The position numbers and the translations under genes are program-made. From Synaphobranchus kaupii (lineage: Eukaryota > Chordata > Actinopteri > Anguilliformes > Synaphobranchidae), in assembly GCA_029718625.1 (NCBI GenBank), contig CM056376.1, forward strand, positions 90,277,675-90,341,674: 64,000 nt of DNA, written 5' to 3'. The notes below the pieces were generated by a model that was not told the DNA's origin, searched no databases, and saw nothing but the letters and a program-made list of their open reading frames with translations. Of this stretch, positions 1-18,899 are shown in pieces (the stretch's first letter is position 1; each line of letters begins with the position of its first letter).

Positions 1-290
1 GTGTACAGGCAGGTATACATGGCCCCCACTCAACCATACACATTCAGACACATTCTGTGTGTGTGTACAGGCAGGTATACATGGCCCCCACTCAACCATA
101 CACACTCAGACACATTCAGTGTGTGTGTGCAGACAGGTATACATGGCCCCCACTCAAACATACACACTCAGACGCATTCAGTGTGTGTGTACAGGCAGGT
201 ATACATGGCCCCCACTCAACCATACACACTCAGATGCATTCAGTGTGTGTGTACAGGCAGGTATACATGGCCCCCACTCAACCATACACA
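1..290. repeat. Minisatellite, about 62-bp unit, truncated by window edge
   Basis: The segment containing 'caggtatacatggcccccac' recurs at about positions 10, 72, 133, 195 and 258, a period of about 61-62 bp. Roughly 4.7 units are visible and the array probably continues left of the window. Units differ by single substitutions, such as acagg versus gcaga and cagacac versus cagatgc, and each carries a short (GT)n. The unit length is not a multiple of three, so the open frames across the array are repeat artefacts. Confidence 0.93.
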
Positions 291-1490
291 CCCAAGACGC
301 ATTCCACTGCACCTTTTGTTTAAACGAGCCACAGCATACGGTTCCACATAGTCCAGGGGTCATTGGCCATTGCTGTACAAGGGAGACATTACACATAAGC
401 AGCCTGTTGTGTCAGCTTTGCTTCTTTCGGTTCATATATAAATAGCTGTGGTGCTGTGGAAGAGTCCCGCCTTTTAACTTTTCATGAGACATGAATTAGG
501 TATGGGCAAATCCCAGAGGGAAAAACGAGAGTGAAGACGACGAATTTCAAAGACAACGCCCTGGAAGCGAGAACCGGCGTTGATTTTCTTGGAAAGCAAA
601 GGAGCGGCAGAAGGAGATTACGCAGGCAGGTAGGCCGGAGCTGCGTGCAGTAGGAGCAGAAAGGAGTCGGGGTAGGGGGGGGGGGGCGGTGGCGATGAGG
701 CACTCGTGCTAGAAATGGGGTTAGAGAGGAGAGGGAGGTGTCGGGTCTCAGGAGAAGGGGCGGAATTACCCCCGCGCGTGGAAGAGCCCACTGTCGAGCA
801 CCGGTTAAGGACAAGGCCGGTGTAGAAAAATGTCTTTTTGAAGAGCGTTTTTCCATTTGGACAGCTCCTCTGCAGATGTGAGATTTCCCTGGGGACAAGG
901 GGGGGGGGGTGTAAGAAGAGAGCTAGAACAGGGGGGCTGGCTGGGGGTTGGGGGGGGGGGGTATTGAAGTCAATAGGCCTGCTGGAGGTAGAATCACAAT
1001 GTCTCAAGCTATAAATCATAAACACATACGTATAGACATACATTGGGGTGAGGCCATGATCTTGGACATTGCCTTTGAGCCTGGATTCATTGATCTTTCA
1101 GCAGGAACAACCTCTTACATCATACAAAAAATCATCAAAACACCTTTGGCTTGCCGGTACAGTAAAAAGAGATCAGAAAATCAGACGTGTAAAGAAAATC
1201 CAAAATTTCCAGATGTCCTAGTCCTTATGAGTGCAATGTGCTACAGGCTCTTTAACTAAGGAAACTCACAGTACAAATGTAAACAAGGGCAATTTCTGCA
1301 TCTTGAGAATCGGAAGCCTGACCAGACTGTGGAGTTGTACATGAAAGCCTTTTCAATCAGTATTTTCACAGTGTAGTTTTTACCTACTAATAATATAGAC
1401 AAACTCTCCATCATCATGTGTAGTCAACTGCACAAACCACAACAAAAGGCCTTTCTCACTTTTCCTGGCAACATGCACCAGGAACGTGTG
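291..1490. other. No gene seen; G-runs and purine-rich DNA
   Basis: No exon-like or repeat-family signal is recognised here. Poly-G runs occur near 676-687, 900-909 and 949-960. The short open frames have no recognisable domain. Confidence 0.6.

Positions 1491-1584
<94 letters not shown>
1491..1584. repeat. (CA)n microsatellite
   Basis: A CGCGCG start is followed by about 90 bp of CA dinucleotides, with one CATACA interruption near 1555-1560. The opposite strand reads as a poly-Cys/Val frame, which is an artefact. Confidence 0.97.
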
Positions 1585-4500
1585 TCAACTTCTGTACATT
1601 TAATTCCTATCCAATTCTTTACATATTTTGATGATTTTGTCATATAATTCCAGTTTGTGTATTGTATATTTACATTGCAAGTAATTTACCCATAGAAATT
1701 AACAAACTATGACATGACTATGTCTGAGGTAAAAGACTCAGGGTCACACTGAGGGAACAGGAGAGCCCATGTGCAGGTTAGTATAGAGGATGCGGCTGCT
1801 GTCTGACCGCTGGATGGAACATCTTCATGAAGTATGTGTCTGGGTACAGTGAGATTAAGTGCTTTATTCAGCGTCTACCGTGGAGCTCCATCAGAGAGCC
1901 CAGATCAGCTCCACAATCCCCCCCCCCCCCCCCCCCCCCCCCCCACCCCCCCACCCCCCCCAGGAGCTGCCTGGTCAACTGGCCAGCAGAAAATACCTCT
2001 TTTACAGGTTAGGGGAAGTCAAATCCAGGGGACACTGTGTGCGGGATTAAAGAAAGAGGCTAGGGTTGATATTAAGGTGTAAATAATGATAAGGCCCTCA
2101 TGCTGTGCGGTTGGCCAGCAGGCTCCAAAGCAAATGAGCCTAGCTTTGATTAAAGAAGGCGCACCCACGTTTCATGCCACGGCATGAGCAAATTTGCAGT
2201 GGTGACACATCCTCTATCCGTGAGTGGGAGCAAAGATATCAGTTTCTTTATTGAGTTCAAATGAACTTTCAAAGGTTAAATTATATCGGAGTGGAGTATG
2301 TAATGAATGTAACCCCCACCGTACATGGTTTCATTAATCTGGGTACTCAGAAAGGTGCTGGGATTATGGATAGATAAGAAATGCACTCTTGTGTGCTTAA
2401 TGTACTAAAAACACGTCTACAGGCACTTCTCTGAGCATAGACAAAATGTCTGCCTACATTCTGAAGTCACACTCTCTGCTTTTGTGATACCCTAATGGAT
2501 AACGTGCAGTTTTACCACAAAGACCCACAGTGTGCTTCAATACACATTCTACTCTGATGAATTCAGGATGTAGAAACTGTAAGGTTTACATCACAATGCT
2601 AAGCGCAGAGAAGGCAATGTTTCTATAGCTCTAACGGACCTTCCAAGTTCAACCAAGTCCCTGCGCTACATAATTTATCAAGAACTGCTGTAAATGTACA
2701 AAGTCAACTCAGTTTTAAACAAAATTCTCCTTGGAATTCTCCTTTGAACTAAAAATCAATGTTGCACCTGACCCTGATGTTACTAATGATATCTGGGAGC
2801 TGGAAATAATGTAGTTTATTGTTGCCTCTTCATGCCTGCGCAATCTGCTAATGTTGCTTTTTTTCTATTTCGTTGCTTATCTCAGACTCCACTGACTGCA
2901 TTGATTTCTGATCAGCTCTTGGGACAAATTCTACTGTCTGGGCATTACTGTTAGAGGCCCTCTCCATTTTAACAAAGTGAACCAGCTGCTGCCCACTGCT
3001 ATATGGCTGTATCATATATATTGACCTGTGAAAAATAAAAGCCTGTGGCTCCACAAGCCGTTTACCTTGCTCATTCTGGAGTGTTTTTTAGGTTTAACCC
3101 TTGCAAATACTTATAATTGTATTTATTCATATTGCAGTAGGCCTATTTCTTCAAAAATAAAAAAAAATAAAATAAACTAAAACAATTATTCCAGCATATA
3201 AATGTATGACCCAGTGTAAACAGTTTATTGAATAACATGACCCGGGATTGTGACTTCTGCTATTCATTTATGTGTATATGTTTGCATATGTGTGTGTGCA
3301 TGTGTATTTATTTGTATATGCATGTTTATTTGTTGGTGAGTGGTAGATGTGTGTATGTGTGCTTATTTGTGTGTGTCTACATTCAGCTTGAACACATATC
3401 AGTGTTTTTTCTCCTATATACAGTATATATTTTTTTGTGAGGCTACTGGAAGGCAACTGGGGAATTGTGTTTCTGAAAGGTAGGGCTCACTTGTACAATC
3501 AAAGCTCAAATGAACCCTGACACATCTTTCAGAGCGGTCCTCTTGGTAATACAGTGATGTATTTTAAAAGGCATTTTCCACACTCATAAAGGATTAATCA
3601 TATTTGCCTTTGGTCGAACAGCATTTCGCCTAGAGTGCCAACATATGTACAGATAAACATTGCAATGTAGCAGCATAGAGTTTTTTTATATTTTTTCACG
3701 GCAGCCTTGGCAAAAGTCATTATTGCTCAAGGTACAGCTGATGAATGTTATTCTTATGGAATTGCCTAGTAGATGTACGTTATCCAAGGCATGGTTATCC
3801 ATGCGGACTTATTCATTTATTCAACTATTTGTGGAATAAGTTAGGTGAAGCTGAATTAGAAGAGCAGCCTCTCACATAAGATTTGAATAGACAAGCTTCT
3901 GAGGCAAGTCTGGGTCCTGATCACTACCAATGCTGCTGAATGTCAGAAGATGAAGAGCGAGTCTTGGTAGCAGCGACTATCACCCCCCCCCCTCTAAATT
4001 GTGATTTTAACCTGGCAGACTTCAGAAATTATGAGCAATTTTCATTGGAATGTCCAGTCACAGGCTTTGAGGAGGGCGCTGTAACTGCTTCTCTTTTGGG
4101 GTGTGAGATTCCACGCCCCCCCCTGGAGGTGGAACAAGAAGCTAGTTGGCAGCGTGGAGAAGGGAGGGGGAAAAACAAGGCGAGTGAATTTTGGGCCAGA
4201 AGGTTACATTTCCATGTATTAGCTGCTCGTGCACTCATTGGCTGCTGACAGCCTTATCTTTGTCATAGCCTCTTAGTAGTCCTGTGATATTTTGATTTGA
4301 GTCTGCCCTGAGCTGAAATGGTTGTGGGCTTAATTCCCAGGTCATATTAAAAAACATAAAATGGCAGCCGCTCATTGTTCTCAGTATCTTAGTACTATTG
4401 ATGAACGATGGACTGTGGGTGGATTGGCATGTTGTCCAGTGGGTGCACTGCAGTTTTAAATAGGATGAGCTGCTACTCTACAGGCCATCTGAACATGGAC

Positions 4501-4680
4501 ATGCATGTCTGAATTATTTTACATTGTTTACATTTCAACCCAGGTGCTACCTACACTCAACCCCATCCTAAATACTTGATTCCCCATGAGCCTGCTACCT
4601 TGGTACTGCTGCTTGATTATTTTATCACAATACGTATTTTTTATCAGACCTATCGGACGGCTTGTATTTCCAGGGTGAAA
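1585..4680. other. No gene seen; C-tract and low-complexity patches
   Basis: About 3.1 kb without a supportable gene. It contains a nearly pure C tract at about 1918-1962, a TG-rich stretch at about 3270-3380 and an A-rich run near 3155-3180. No transposon ends were recognised. Confidence 0.55.
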
Positions 4681-4689
4681 TACAGTGCT

Positions 4690-5850
4690 GACGAATTCCT
4701 CCCATTGCGCACATCATGGAACTCGATCACACGGCTGTTTTTGAACCGGGAGGAGCCGAGGCGGGGGTGCTTCTCCCAAGGCCGCGGCTACAGCGCCCCC
4801 TCTGGCCTCCCGAGGCCAGCGAAGTCGCCACAATTCCAAACTGCCAGCGTCCTTCAGAACACTCCAAGGATGCCACTCTGTACTCCTCTCCGCTCCCCCC
4901 AACATTGCTTTCGCCAGAGTCCTGCAAAGTACTCCCGCTGTAATTGAAATGTAGCCTGGTGCGGAGCCGAGTGAGCGGGGCCGGTAACGCATTTCCGCTG
5001 TGAAACAGCCGGAGACGAAGGAGGATCAGCGGCGGGGCAGACAGACAGCCTGACGCAGTGTGATTGCACGCTTAAGATGCAGCATTACAGCTCACCCCTG
5101 GGAATCCACCGTAATGGGATAATCCATCATGAGGGGACCAAGGCAACAGTGGGGCTTTAGTCACAGAACCACAGAAAGAGAGGAGAGGGAGAGAGTGAGA
5201 GAGAAAGAGGAATGATAGTGTGGATTGTGAGAATTTAGAACAATTTGAAACTCTCTTCTGTCAAAAATAATCTTATATGTGATACTGACACAGATTCATG
5301 CATCCGCCAGTTAAAATTGCAGCTAAAAGTGTTCAGAATAAATAAATATTGAAGAAGGGAATCACTTGCTGTATGACCTCCAAAAAAAACATTTCAAAGT
5401 GCAGCTGCACAGCAGCGGTTTGCTGCCCACATCATATAGTCCCATTAGATGAAAGCCTTGAGCTGCAGCAACATCTCCGAGCCCCAGACAAATTGAATTC
5501 TCTCTCTCGGAGAAACGCACAGCCTCCGTTCTGAGGCGTACAGTTTAAACCGCGAATTGCGCCGGACGGAGGTGAATATTGCGCCACGGCCGACGTTATG
5601 AAGCAGAATGATGGAGTGAGGAGAAAAACCGAAGTCACTTTTAAAACCCGCGCAGATGTGGCAGAGACAGGACAGGTGGCAGACACAGCCAGCACCTCCG
5701 CCGGCGCTCCCTGCACTCCTCTCCCTGCCTCCGAATACATCCTTCTTTCTCCCGTTTGATAATACACTCCATTAGCGTCACCGCAAAATCAGTAGCCACC
5801 CGTAGACCCCTCTGCACGTAGCGGCACAGACTGTCAGACGGTAGAACTGA
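4690..5850. promoter_or_regulatory. CpG-rich block, possible upstream regulatory region
   Basis: CpG dinucleotides are clearly denser than in the surrounding AT-rich DNA, mainly at 4720-5060 and 5540-5840. A CAG/GTATGT donor-like site follows at about 5870. No coding exon is evident. It lies about 14 kb upstream of tafa5 exon 1a on the same strand. It could be a distal promoter, a noncoding first exon or an unrelated CpG island; the sequence alone does not decide. Confidence 0.35.
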
Positions 5851-6534
5851 TAAAATGATTTTCAGTTCAGGTATGTGGCTGCGTAACTGTTTTTCAACAG
5901 AACTTTCATGTCGGCGGGGGGTGGGAGAGAAAGTACGATGTGTGATTGCTGCTGTATATAAAAATCTGTAGATGCTTCCTCCATAACTCCCCTGTCTGAG
6001 GGGGTGGGGGAAGGAGGAGGAGGAGGGGGGGGGGGGTTACATCGTTACCTGTACACCTGAGCAGAAAACAACACCTGCAGACTCGTACCTTTGCAGCGAT
6101 GCGGAACCAGACTCTCTCTCTACCTGCTGACTTGGAGGGTAATTACACCTGGGAGCAAATTACTGCATGCAGATCAGAGTAATTTGATTACTTCTCTGCC
6201 TTGGGGAATGTTCTGTTCATCTCGATTATGGGATTTCTTAGGAAGGCCAGATGTAGGGAAAAATATTTAAGCTTAAACTATATTAGTTATTGACCTGATG
6301 TGTTTATCATTGAAGATTTAACATGTTGGCAATTTTTTCAAATCCATTTAAGTATTCAGAGTTCAAATTGAGTTCAATTATTTTCCTTGACCTTTAAAGG
6401 AAATCTTATATTTTTAGTTCTAGTTCTCTAAAACTATTTCACAGTGCATGCAGCATATATTGGATATTTGGGAAAATCTAAGCGCATTCAAGAGAATGGA
6501 ATATTTCAGGATAGTGGACAGTCCTCAGTCCTGT
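5851..6534. other. No gene seen
   Basis: Intergenic-looking DNA with a GGA/G-run patch at about 6000-6037. Nothing else was recognised up to the transposon that follows. Confidence 0.55.
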
Positions 6535-6538
6535 TTAA

Positions 6539-7833
6539 AGGGTTAGTTCGGAATTTTGGACATAATGTCTCAATTACGACTTACCCATGATGTAGTTGAT
6601 TGATGGAAACCATTTTCAGATAATTCCATGCTGTCCCTTCTTTTGGACATATACACACATTGCTAATGCTAGCGCAACTCGTAGGAAACTAGTAGCATCC
6701 ACTACCAAACACACTTAAACACTCCAAGGTGCACCCAAAGCAAATAAAATACAAAGACAGTCTATCTGGCTTATTTTCAGTGATTATACCATCATTTTTC
6801 AAGTCAAACTATCATTGAATCCTTTACTTTGTGCTCACCTAAATTCTCAGTGGAAGTACGGTGGCGGAGCTAGCTGTAGATTAGCCAGGGTATCTGCCTG
6901 TAGGCTATCTACTGTACTCCACAGTTGCCGACACAATCCGTTTTGCCGTAAAGTTACATATTTGGTAGACAACAAGTCAGCTAAACACAAACATGCTACA
7001 GAATAACACAGCATATACAAGCAAGCACACTGGCTACCAATTTGCCGGAAAAGTTTGATCACTTCCATGACTTCCCAATCGTGGCAACTAGCTAGCTAGC
7101 TGAATAGATAGATCACGCATGCAATCCTTTATTAGTTACCTGCTCGTCAGTTGTTTTCGGTGCATGAAGAAAAACAGGTGATGGCACAGCAGTCTCCTTC
7201 AGTAGAGGGTGTCCCGCCCGTCCTTTTTTGATTTTCACATAGTCATCCTCCGTGAAACGGTCACTACAAACTTTCAATTGGTGACATCCATGCGAGCAGC
7301 AAGAAGCCACAGCTGTTTTCTTTGTTGATCTTCCACTGGAAATCGGTGAAAACTTTGTGGTGCCCATTATTTTTTTTGCATGATTTAAACAACCTTGAAA
7401 TACACACCGAAATACCATCTTACCTGAACGTTAGCTAACAATACTACGAGTCTGATTCTTTCACACGCGCGATATTGTTTTTGGCCGGCAGAGTTATAGG
7501 CTACTTTACGTTACCTAGCTACTAAACAAACGCCGTACTTCCGCAGAGAATTTAGGTGAGCACAAAGTAAAGGATTCAACGATAGTTTGACTTGAAAAAT
7601 GATGGTATAATCACTGAAAATAACCCCGATAAACTGTCGTCGTATTTTATTTGCTTTGGGTGCACCTTGGAGTGTTTAAGTGCGTTTGGTAGTGGATGCT
7701 ACTACTTTCCTACGAGTTGCGCTAGCATTAGCAATGTGTGTATGTCCAAAAGAAGGGACAGCATGGAATTATCTGAAAATGGTTTCCATAAGTCGTAATT
7801 GAGACATTATGTCCAAAATTCCGAACTAACCCT
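6539..7833 (-). mobile_element. Kolobok/T2-like DNA transposon, copy 1 (non-autonomous, THAP exon)
   Basis: About 1.3 kb flanked on both sides by TTAA (6535-6538 and 7834-7837). Long terminal inverted repeats of about 300-325 bp span 6539-6862 and about 7531-7833, and start AGGGTTAGTTCGGAATTTTG. TTAA plus the end gives TTAAAGGG, which fits the TTAAAGGRR terminus I know for T2/Kolobok elements. The only coding piece is a THAP-domain exon on the minus strand, and no transposase catalytic region is present. A second copy in the opposite orientation lies at 57567-58891. TTAA duplications are also made by piggyBac; the THAP exon and terminal sequence favour Kolobok. Confidence 0.75.
7113..7418 (-). 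pseudogene. THAP zinc-finger exon inside the TTAA element, copy 1
   Basis: Reading from the ATG at 7418 gives MVFRCVFQGC, then about 40 residues, CSDRFTEDDY, a basic stretch and KETAVPSPVF. This is the layout of a THAP (C2CH) DNA-binding domain: a Cys pair near the N-terminus (C5, C10), then Cys-x2-His, then an AVPxxF motif. Here the final His of the finger is Arg (CSDR rather than CSDH), and the segment between the Cys pair and this motif looks shifted relative to copy 2. A GT donor follows the codons for TTDEQ at about 7139, so this was probably the first exon of a transposon gene. The remaining exons are absent. THAP domains usually bind transposon ends. The copy is probably non-functional. 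Confidence 0.6.
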
Positions 7834-7837
7834 TTAA

Positions 7838-14814
<6,977 letters not shown>

Positions 14815-14855
14815 TGCGTCCACTCATATAATCCATGACTTCAACTGACCAGGAG

Positions 14856-15019
14856 GGTATACTACGAAGCAGGATTACTGAGTTCGCTGGATAACTGCTC
14901 TGAGTAAAACCAGGAACAGCTCTTTTTACATCAATCCATGTTCCAAATTTGGCAGGGTTCCAGGTTTTATTCAGTGCAGTTATCCAGTTAACTCAGTAAT
15001 CCTGCTCCATAGTATACAC
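14856..15019. mobile_element. Foldback MITE, member 1 of a tandem pair
   Basis: An almost complete palindrome of about 165 bp. The left arm reads gtatactacgaagcaggatt and onward through actgagttcgctggataactg. The right arm returns through aactcagtaatcctgctcc and agtatac. There is no coding capacity. The arm sequence is shared with the neighbouring element at 15023-15210, so this is a repeat family rather than a chance hairpin. The superfamily is not identified. Confidence 0.75.
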
Positions 15020-15022
15020 CCA

Positions 15023-15210
15023 GGGCCCTGTTTCACAAAGCAGGATTACTGAGTTTGCTGGATAACTGCACTGAGTAAAACCAGGAACCCTCCAAAATCT
15101 GGGACATGCATATGCATTTCAGTGCATGTCCCAGATTTTGGAGGGTTCCTGGTTTTACTCAGTGCAGTTATCAAGCTAACTCAGTAATCCTGTTTTGTGA
15201 AACAGGCCCC
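15023..15210. mobile_element. Foldback MITE, member 2 of a tandem pair
   Basis: A palindrome of about 188 bp beginning gggccctgtttcacaaagc and ending in the near-perfect reverse complement gctttgtgaaacaggcccc-like end. The centre contains gcatatgcat. The arms share the 'caggattactgagtt...ggataactgc' core with the element just upstream, 3 bp away. It should form one long hairpin. Confidence 0.8.
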
Positions 15211-17607
15211 TATTAAATATTCTGGTGTTAACAGATTGTATTTTACGTTCAGAGACTCCTGTGTTAGCGGAGCAGACCTCGTATGTATTTGTCATGTTCT
15301 GCTGCCAGTTGAATCTCTGCTTGCCAGCTCAGAAATTCCAGGGTGCAAGCATTGGACCCCTGCTCTGAAAGCCGCCAAAGGTATTCTACAGCAATAGAAA
15401 AAGAAAAGATAATTTCATCTGGGTGTAGCCAACTGAAAATATTCTACGTATTTACCATAAAGTAATAATAATATAGTTATGAGTTGTGGGACTCATGAGG
15501 TGTAATGGCAGGGTCTGTTGCAATGTGTGATGTCACTCTGGCATCAGTGATAAGAGCTTTCTTGGTTTTAAAGAACCATGTAAGTACAGCCGGTGGAACA
15601 GCCACCAGTGTAGTGTACACATACATTCCTAAAGTACTGCGCTGAGCTAATTTATCTAATTGAGCTGCTTACACATGCTGCTCGGGTAGTGCTGTTAATA
15701 ATATTCTTGATTTATATCATCATTTTCCTGGGTAAGTGCTGTGTTTCTGAAACACAATTAAATAATGGCACAGGCACAGTACAAAGCCAGAACCACAGGC
15801 CATTGTCTCTGTCCAAATTGATCAAAGGGAGCACAAATGAGAAAGGTCATCTCTCAGACAAAGCCGGGCATGTCCGAAAAAGGTTCCCTACTAAGTGGGA
15901 CATTCTGCTGCGGCACCGCTGAGTATTCAGGCCTCTCCGAGAGCTGCGAAACCAGTCCATAACCCGGCCTGTCTTGCCACGCCAAGACTCTCCATCTAAT
16001 AAAACCTTCAGGTAGGGGTCCACAAAGCCATCCTGCAAATCCGCTTAAACAGGCAGGGATCTCAGATAAATTGTTTCATCTGAACCAGCCTTAGCATGGG
16101 GTGTAGAAGTGCCACAGCGTCTGTGCACACGAAACCTACCCTCAAACCGGGGCAAGAAATTGGATTCCATTTGAACGGCGCAGGATGAAATACTGCGACC
16201 ATGATTGTCAGTGTGCAAAATAAATAAAGACAATGAAGTGCTGTACGTGATCAAAGCGATTTCGCTTTGACCTTTCATTTCGCTTTAAACGGATAAGATG
16301 TTTACACTATGTTACCATTGACTCTCCCTGAAAAATACAGAGCCGTCCATGCAGGATGCTGAACTGAATCAATGAATAGGGACGTGCATGCTGGTTTTCA
16401 TTCCAATTCCCTCATCCAATTAGATAATTGGGTAAAAAGCTGTATACATTTTTACACTGTATACATTTTACCTGTGGTGTTACAAAACTAGGATTTTAGT
16501 TAAATACTTGTTGCAAGCTACATGTTTATTCCTAAAAGATGACTGGACTAATTTATACCTGAGAAGAGCTACAATATTATGTAAACCTATATTCAGTCAC
16601 ATATGTAATAAAGTGCGCTTTATAGATGAAGTTATAACATGCGCGCGCACACACACACATATACAGTATATTTATATATATATACAGTATATATCTGCTC
16701 AGAGCAGTTGCCAGTATGCTGAGTATCAAATTACACTGTTATACCTACATATGTGTGTGTATGATATACCTGTACATACAAGTGTATGTTTGCGTATAGG
16801 TGTACAGTATTTATGAATGTATGCATTAGATTATTTATATCCTCTGCATTGTCATGAGCACTGAGGCCTGAATGATATTTGCACTTAGCACTCTTGTCAA
16901 CTGTTTGGTCTGGAATTCATGTCAAACTGTATCAGAATGAAAAATGTGTGTAGGCCGCATGGCATGTCCTGTGTTTCATGGTTAGGAATAATAAAGAGAA
17001 TGCTGGGTGACTGAATGCCAGGCTGCTGTACCAGACCCACTGCCAGTGTTCAGCTGGCACAGTGCCCTACCATTCACTCTCTTACCCTGCTCTACTGCCA
17101 ACTGAAATGGGTCTTCCACTCCCATATCTCCTTCTGAAAAACCTTCTGATGGAAAGGGCTTCTGCCTCCCTATTTGCATGAGAAAATCTGCAACCCAATT
17201 CATACCATACCAAACTAAATAAAATTATATTACTGTATATATGCAATCATCAAATTGAGTGGTTATTTCAGATGGAATATTAGCTACAAACAGTATTATA
17301 TAGAATCTCCCATTCTTGAGAATTGGGACAAATCAGAGTGATGGTTTGAGGCTTGTTTGATACCCCCAGACCCTTGATGACTTACAACCATTTTACGAAC
17401 CATGTATTCCATACTGTTCCAGCCTAATTTACAGCTAAATCTAGTCCCACCCCCCAATTCCCATAGAGATCCATTAAAATGTGGAGACATTATAGTATCG
17501 CTTGTAAGAGTACCAGAAAATAAGATATCAAGAGTCTTTTGATGTTGTTGGGTCACAGACATCAGGAAGTCATGGCATGCAAAGGATATGTGACCAAATA
17601 TAAAAAA
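15211..17607. other. No gene seen
   Basis: About 2.4 kb without a supportable exon. It contains a CG/CA/TA simple-sequence patch at 16640-16692 and a 9-bp inverted repeat (tcaaagcga/tcgctttga) at about 16250-16269. No repeat family was recognised. Confidence 0.5.
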
Positions 17608-17754
17608 TTTAAATGCACAGTCAACTTAGTGTATGTAAACTTCTGACCCACTGGAATTGTGATATAATGAATTAAAAGTGAAATAATCTGTCTGTAAACA
17701 ATTGTTGGAAAAATTACTTGTGTCATGCACAAAGTAGATGTCCTAACTGACATA
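17608..17754 (-). mobile_element. Sleeping Beauty-type Tc1 terminal repeat relic
   Basis: On the minus strand this reads tgtcagttaggacatctac, cttgtgtcatgcacaa in complement, caattgttt and cagacagatt, then gggtcagaagtttacataca and ctaagttgactgtgc. This order is the inner part of the inverted repeat of salmonid-type Tc1 elements, the group from which Sleeping Beauty was rebuilt, including the inner direct repeat. The outer direct repeat and the transposase are missing, so it is a fragment. Identification is from memory of the repeat. Confidence 0.8.
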
Positions 17755-18899
17755 ATAAATATAATTTATTTCATTTTTTGGACAAATTTAATCTATTTTA
17801 ACTTCTATACCTGTGCCATGAAACACCCTTGTCCCATACAAGAATTCACAATTTCAAACAATTAAAAATGTGTTAAAAGCCTTCAAAACCTAAAACTAAC
17901 CATTCCTACTGATATCATAGGTGTGGACATTTACTCTTATAATCCTCTTTGTTTTAAAATATTATTAATAAAAATTTTGACCTTTGAAAGTCCCAGATTT
18001 TTGTCAACACCTTCAGATTTCTAAAAAAAAAGCAACTTATTCAGTCATAAAAAGGGTCAGCCATATCCTAAAGACCCCTATCTCACTCCATGGTTTCACA
18101 GAGGACAGCAAGGTTACTTGTCCTCTGGTAAGTTTTCTATTTTTAAAAAAATTAAAGAAAATATATTGCAATGCGCATTGTCTCAAACTAGTCAACTCCA
18201 TCTCCTTCTAAATTGAAACAAAATAATAATTATAGTATTAAAATGTGTATTTCAACTTGTATTAAGCGACCTCTGAGCAACTGAGAAAAATAAAATGGCT
18301 GCTCACTATGGCTACGCCGTGAAATTAGAAAATATAACATATTGTCAACTCAGTAAGATGTCAACTCTATTATTTTATCTGTCGGAGTTCACATCTATGA
18401 TGGCGGATGCCAATTCTCTTTAGTAATTGAATCAAGTTATTGAAATAAGCAATTTATTCTCAATGAAGTTATTTAAACTCTATTAAAACATTAGTAAATA
18501 GTTTTATCTATCTGAAACATTTGTTTCATTTAGTACAACTAGCTTTTTGTAATGGGAGTCCTGTGTGAATATTAGGAATAGAAAAATTTTATAAACATTT
18601 TTTGCTATTTAAAAAAAATATATTACTGGATTCTTAACAGAAAATATTTTTATTTATTTAAGATATGTGCAAAAAGTATTGCCTACATGACTTACAGAAA
18701 CACAAACTGATATCCGTGTTGCTACTGGGCTATTCTATGTAGGCTATTATGTGCATTTACTGTACGTAGGTTTTGTTATGGCATGAGACAAAAATGACAC
18801 ACACGCACACCCTTGCTACCTGTGGGTATGCACTTTCTCTGCGTGTTGAATGTGAGACCGCTGCGTCATAAGACTCTTCCCTTTCAGCTGCTCTCCAAG
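17755..18899. other. No gene seen; AT-rich
   Basis: AT-rich DNA between the Tc1 relic and the tafa5 upstream promoter region. No exon or repeat family was recognised. Confidence 0.5.

Noticed and set aside
1..445. Overlapping open frames of 88-128 codons
   Set aside because: They come from a minisatellite with a 62-bp period; all frames stay open because of the repeat, and no domain is seen.
1380..1643. Poly-Cys/Val and poly-His/Thr open frames, also at 14417-14838 and 26496-26933
   Set aside because: They are products of (CA)n microsatellites on both strands.
4576..5069. Open frames on both strands over the CpG-rich block
   Set aside because: GC-rich DNA lacks stop codons by composition; frames overlap on both strands without a recognisable product.
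16250..16269. 9-bp perfect inverted repeat tcaaagcga/tcgctttga
   Set aside because: Too short and isolated to support an operator, terminator or element end.
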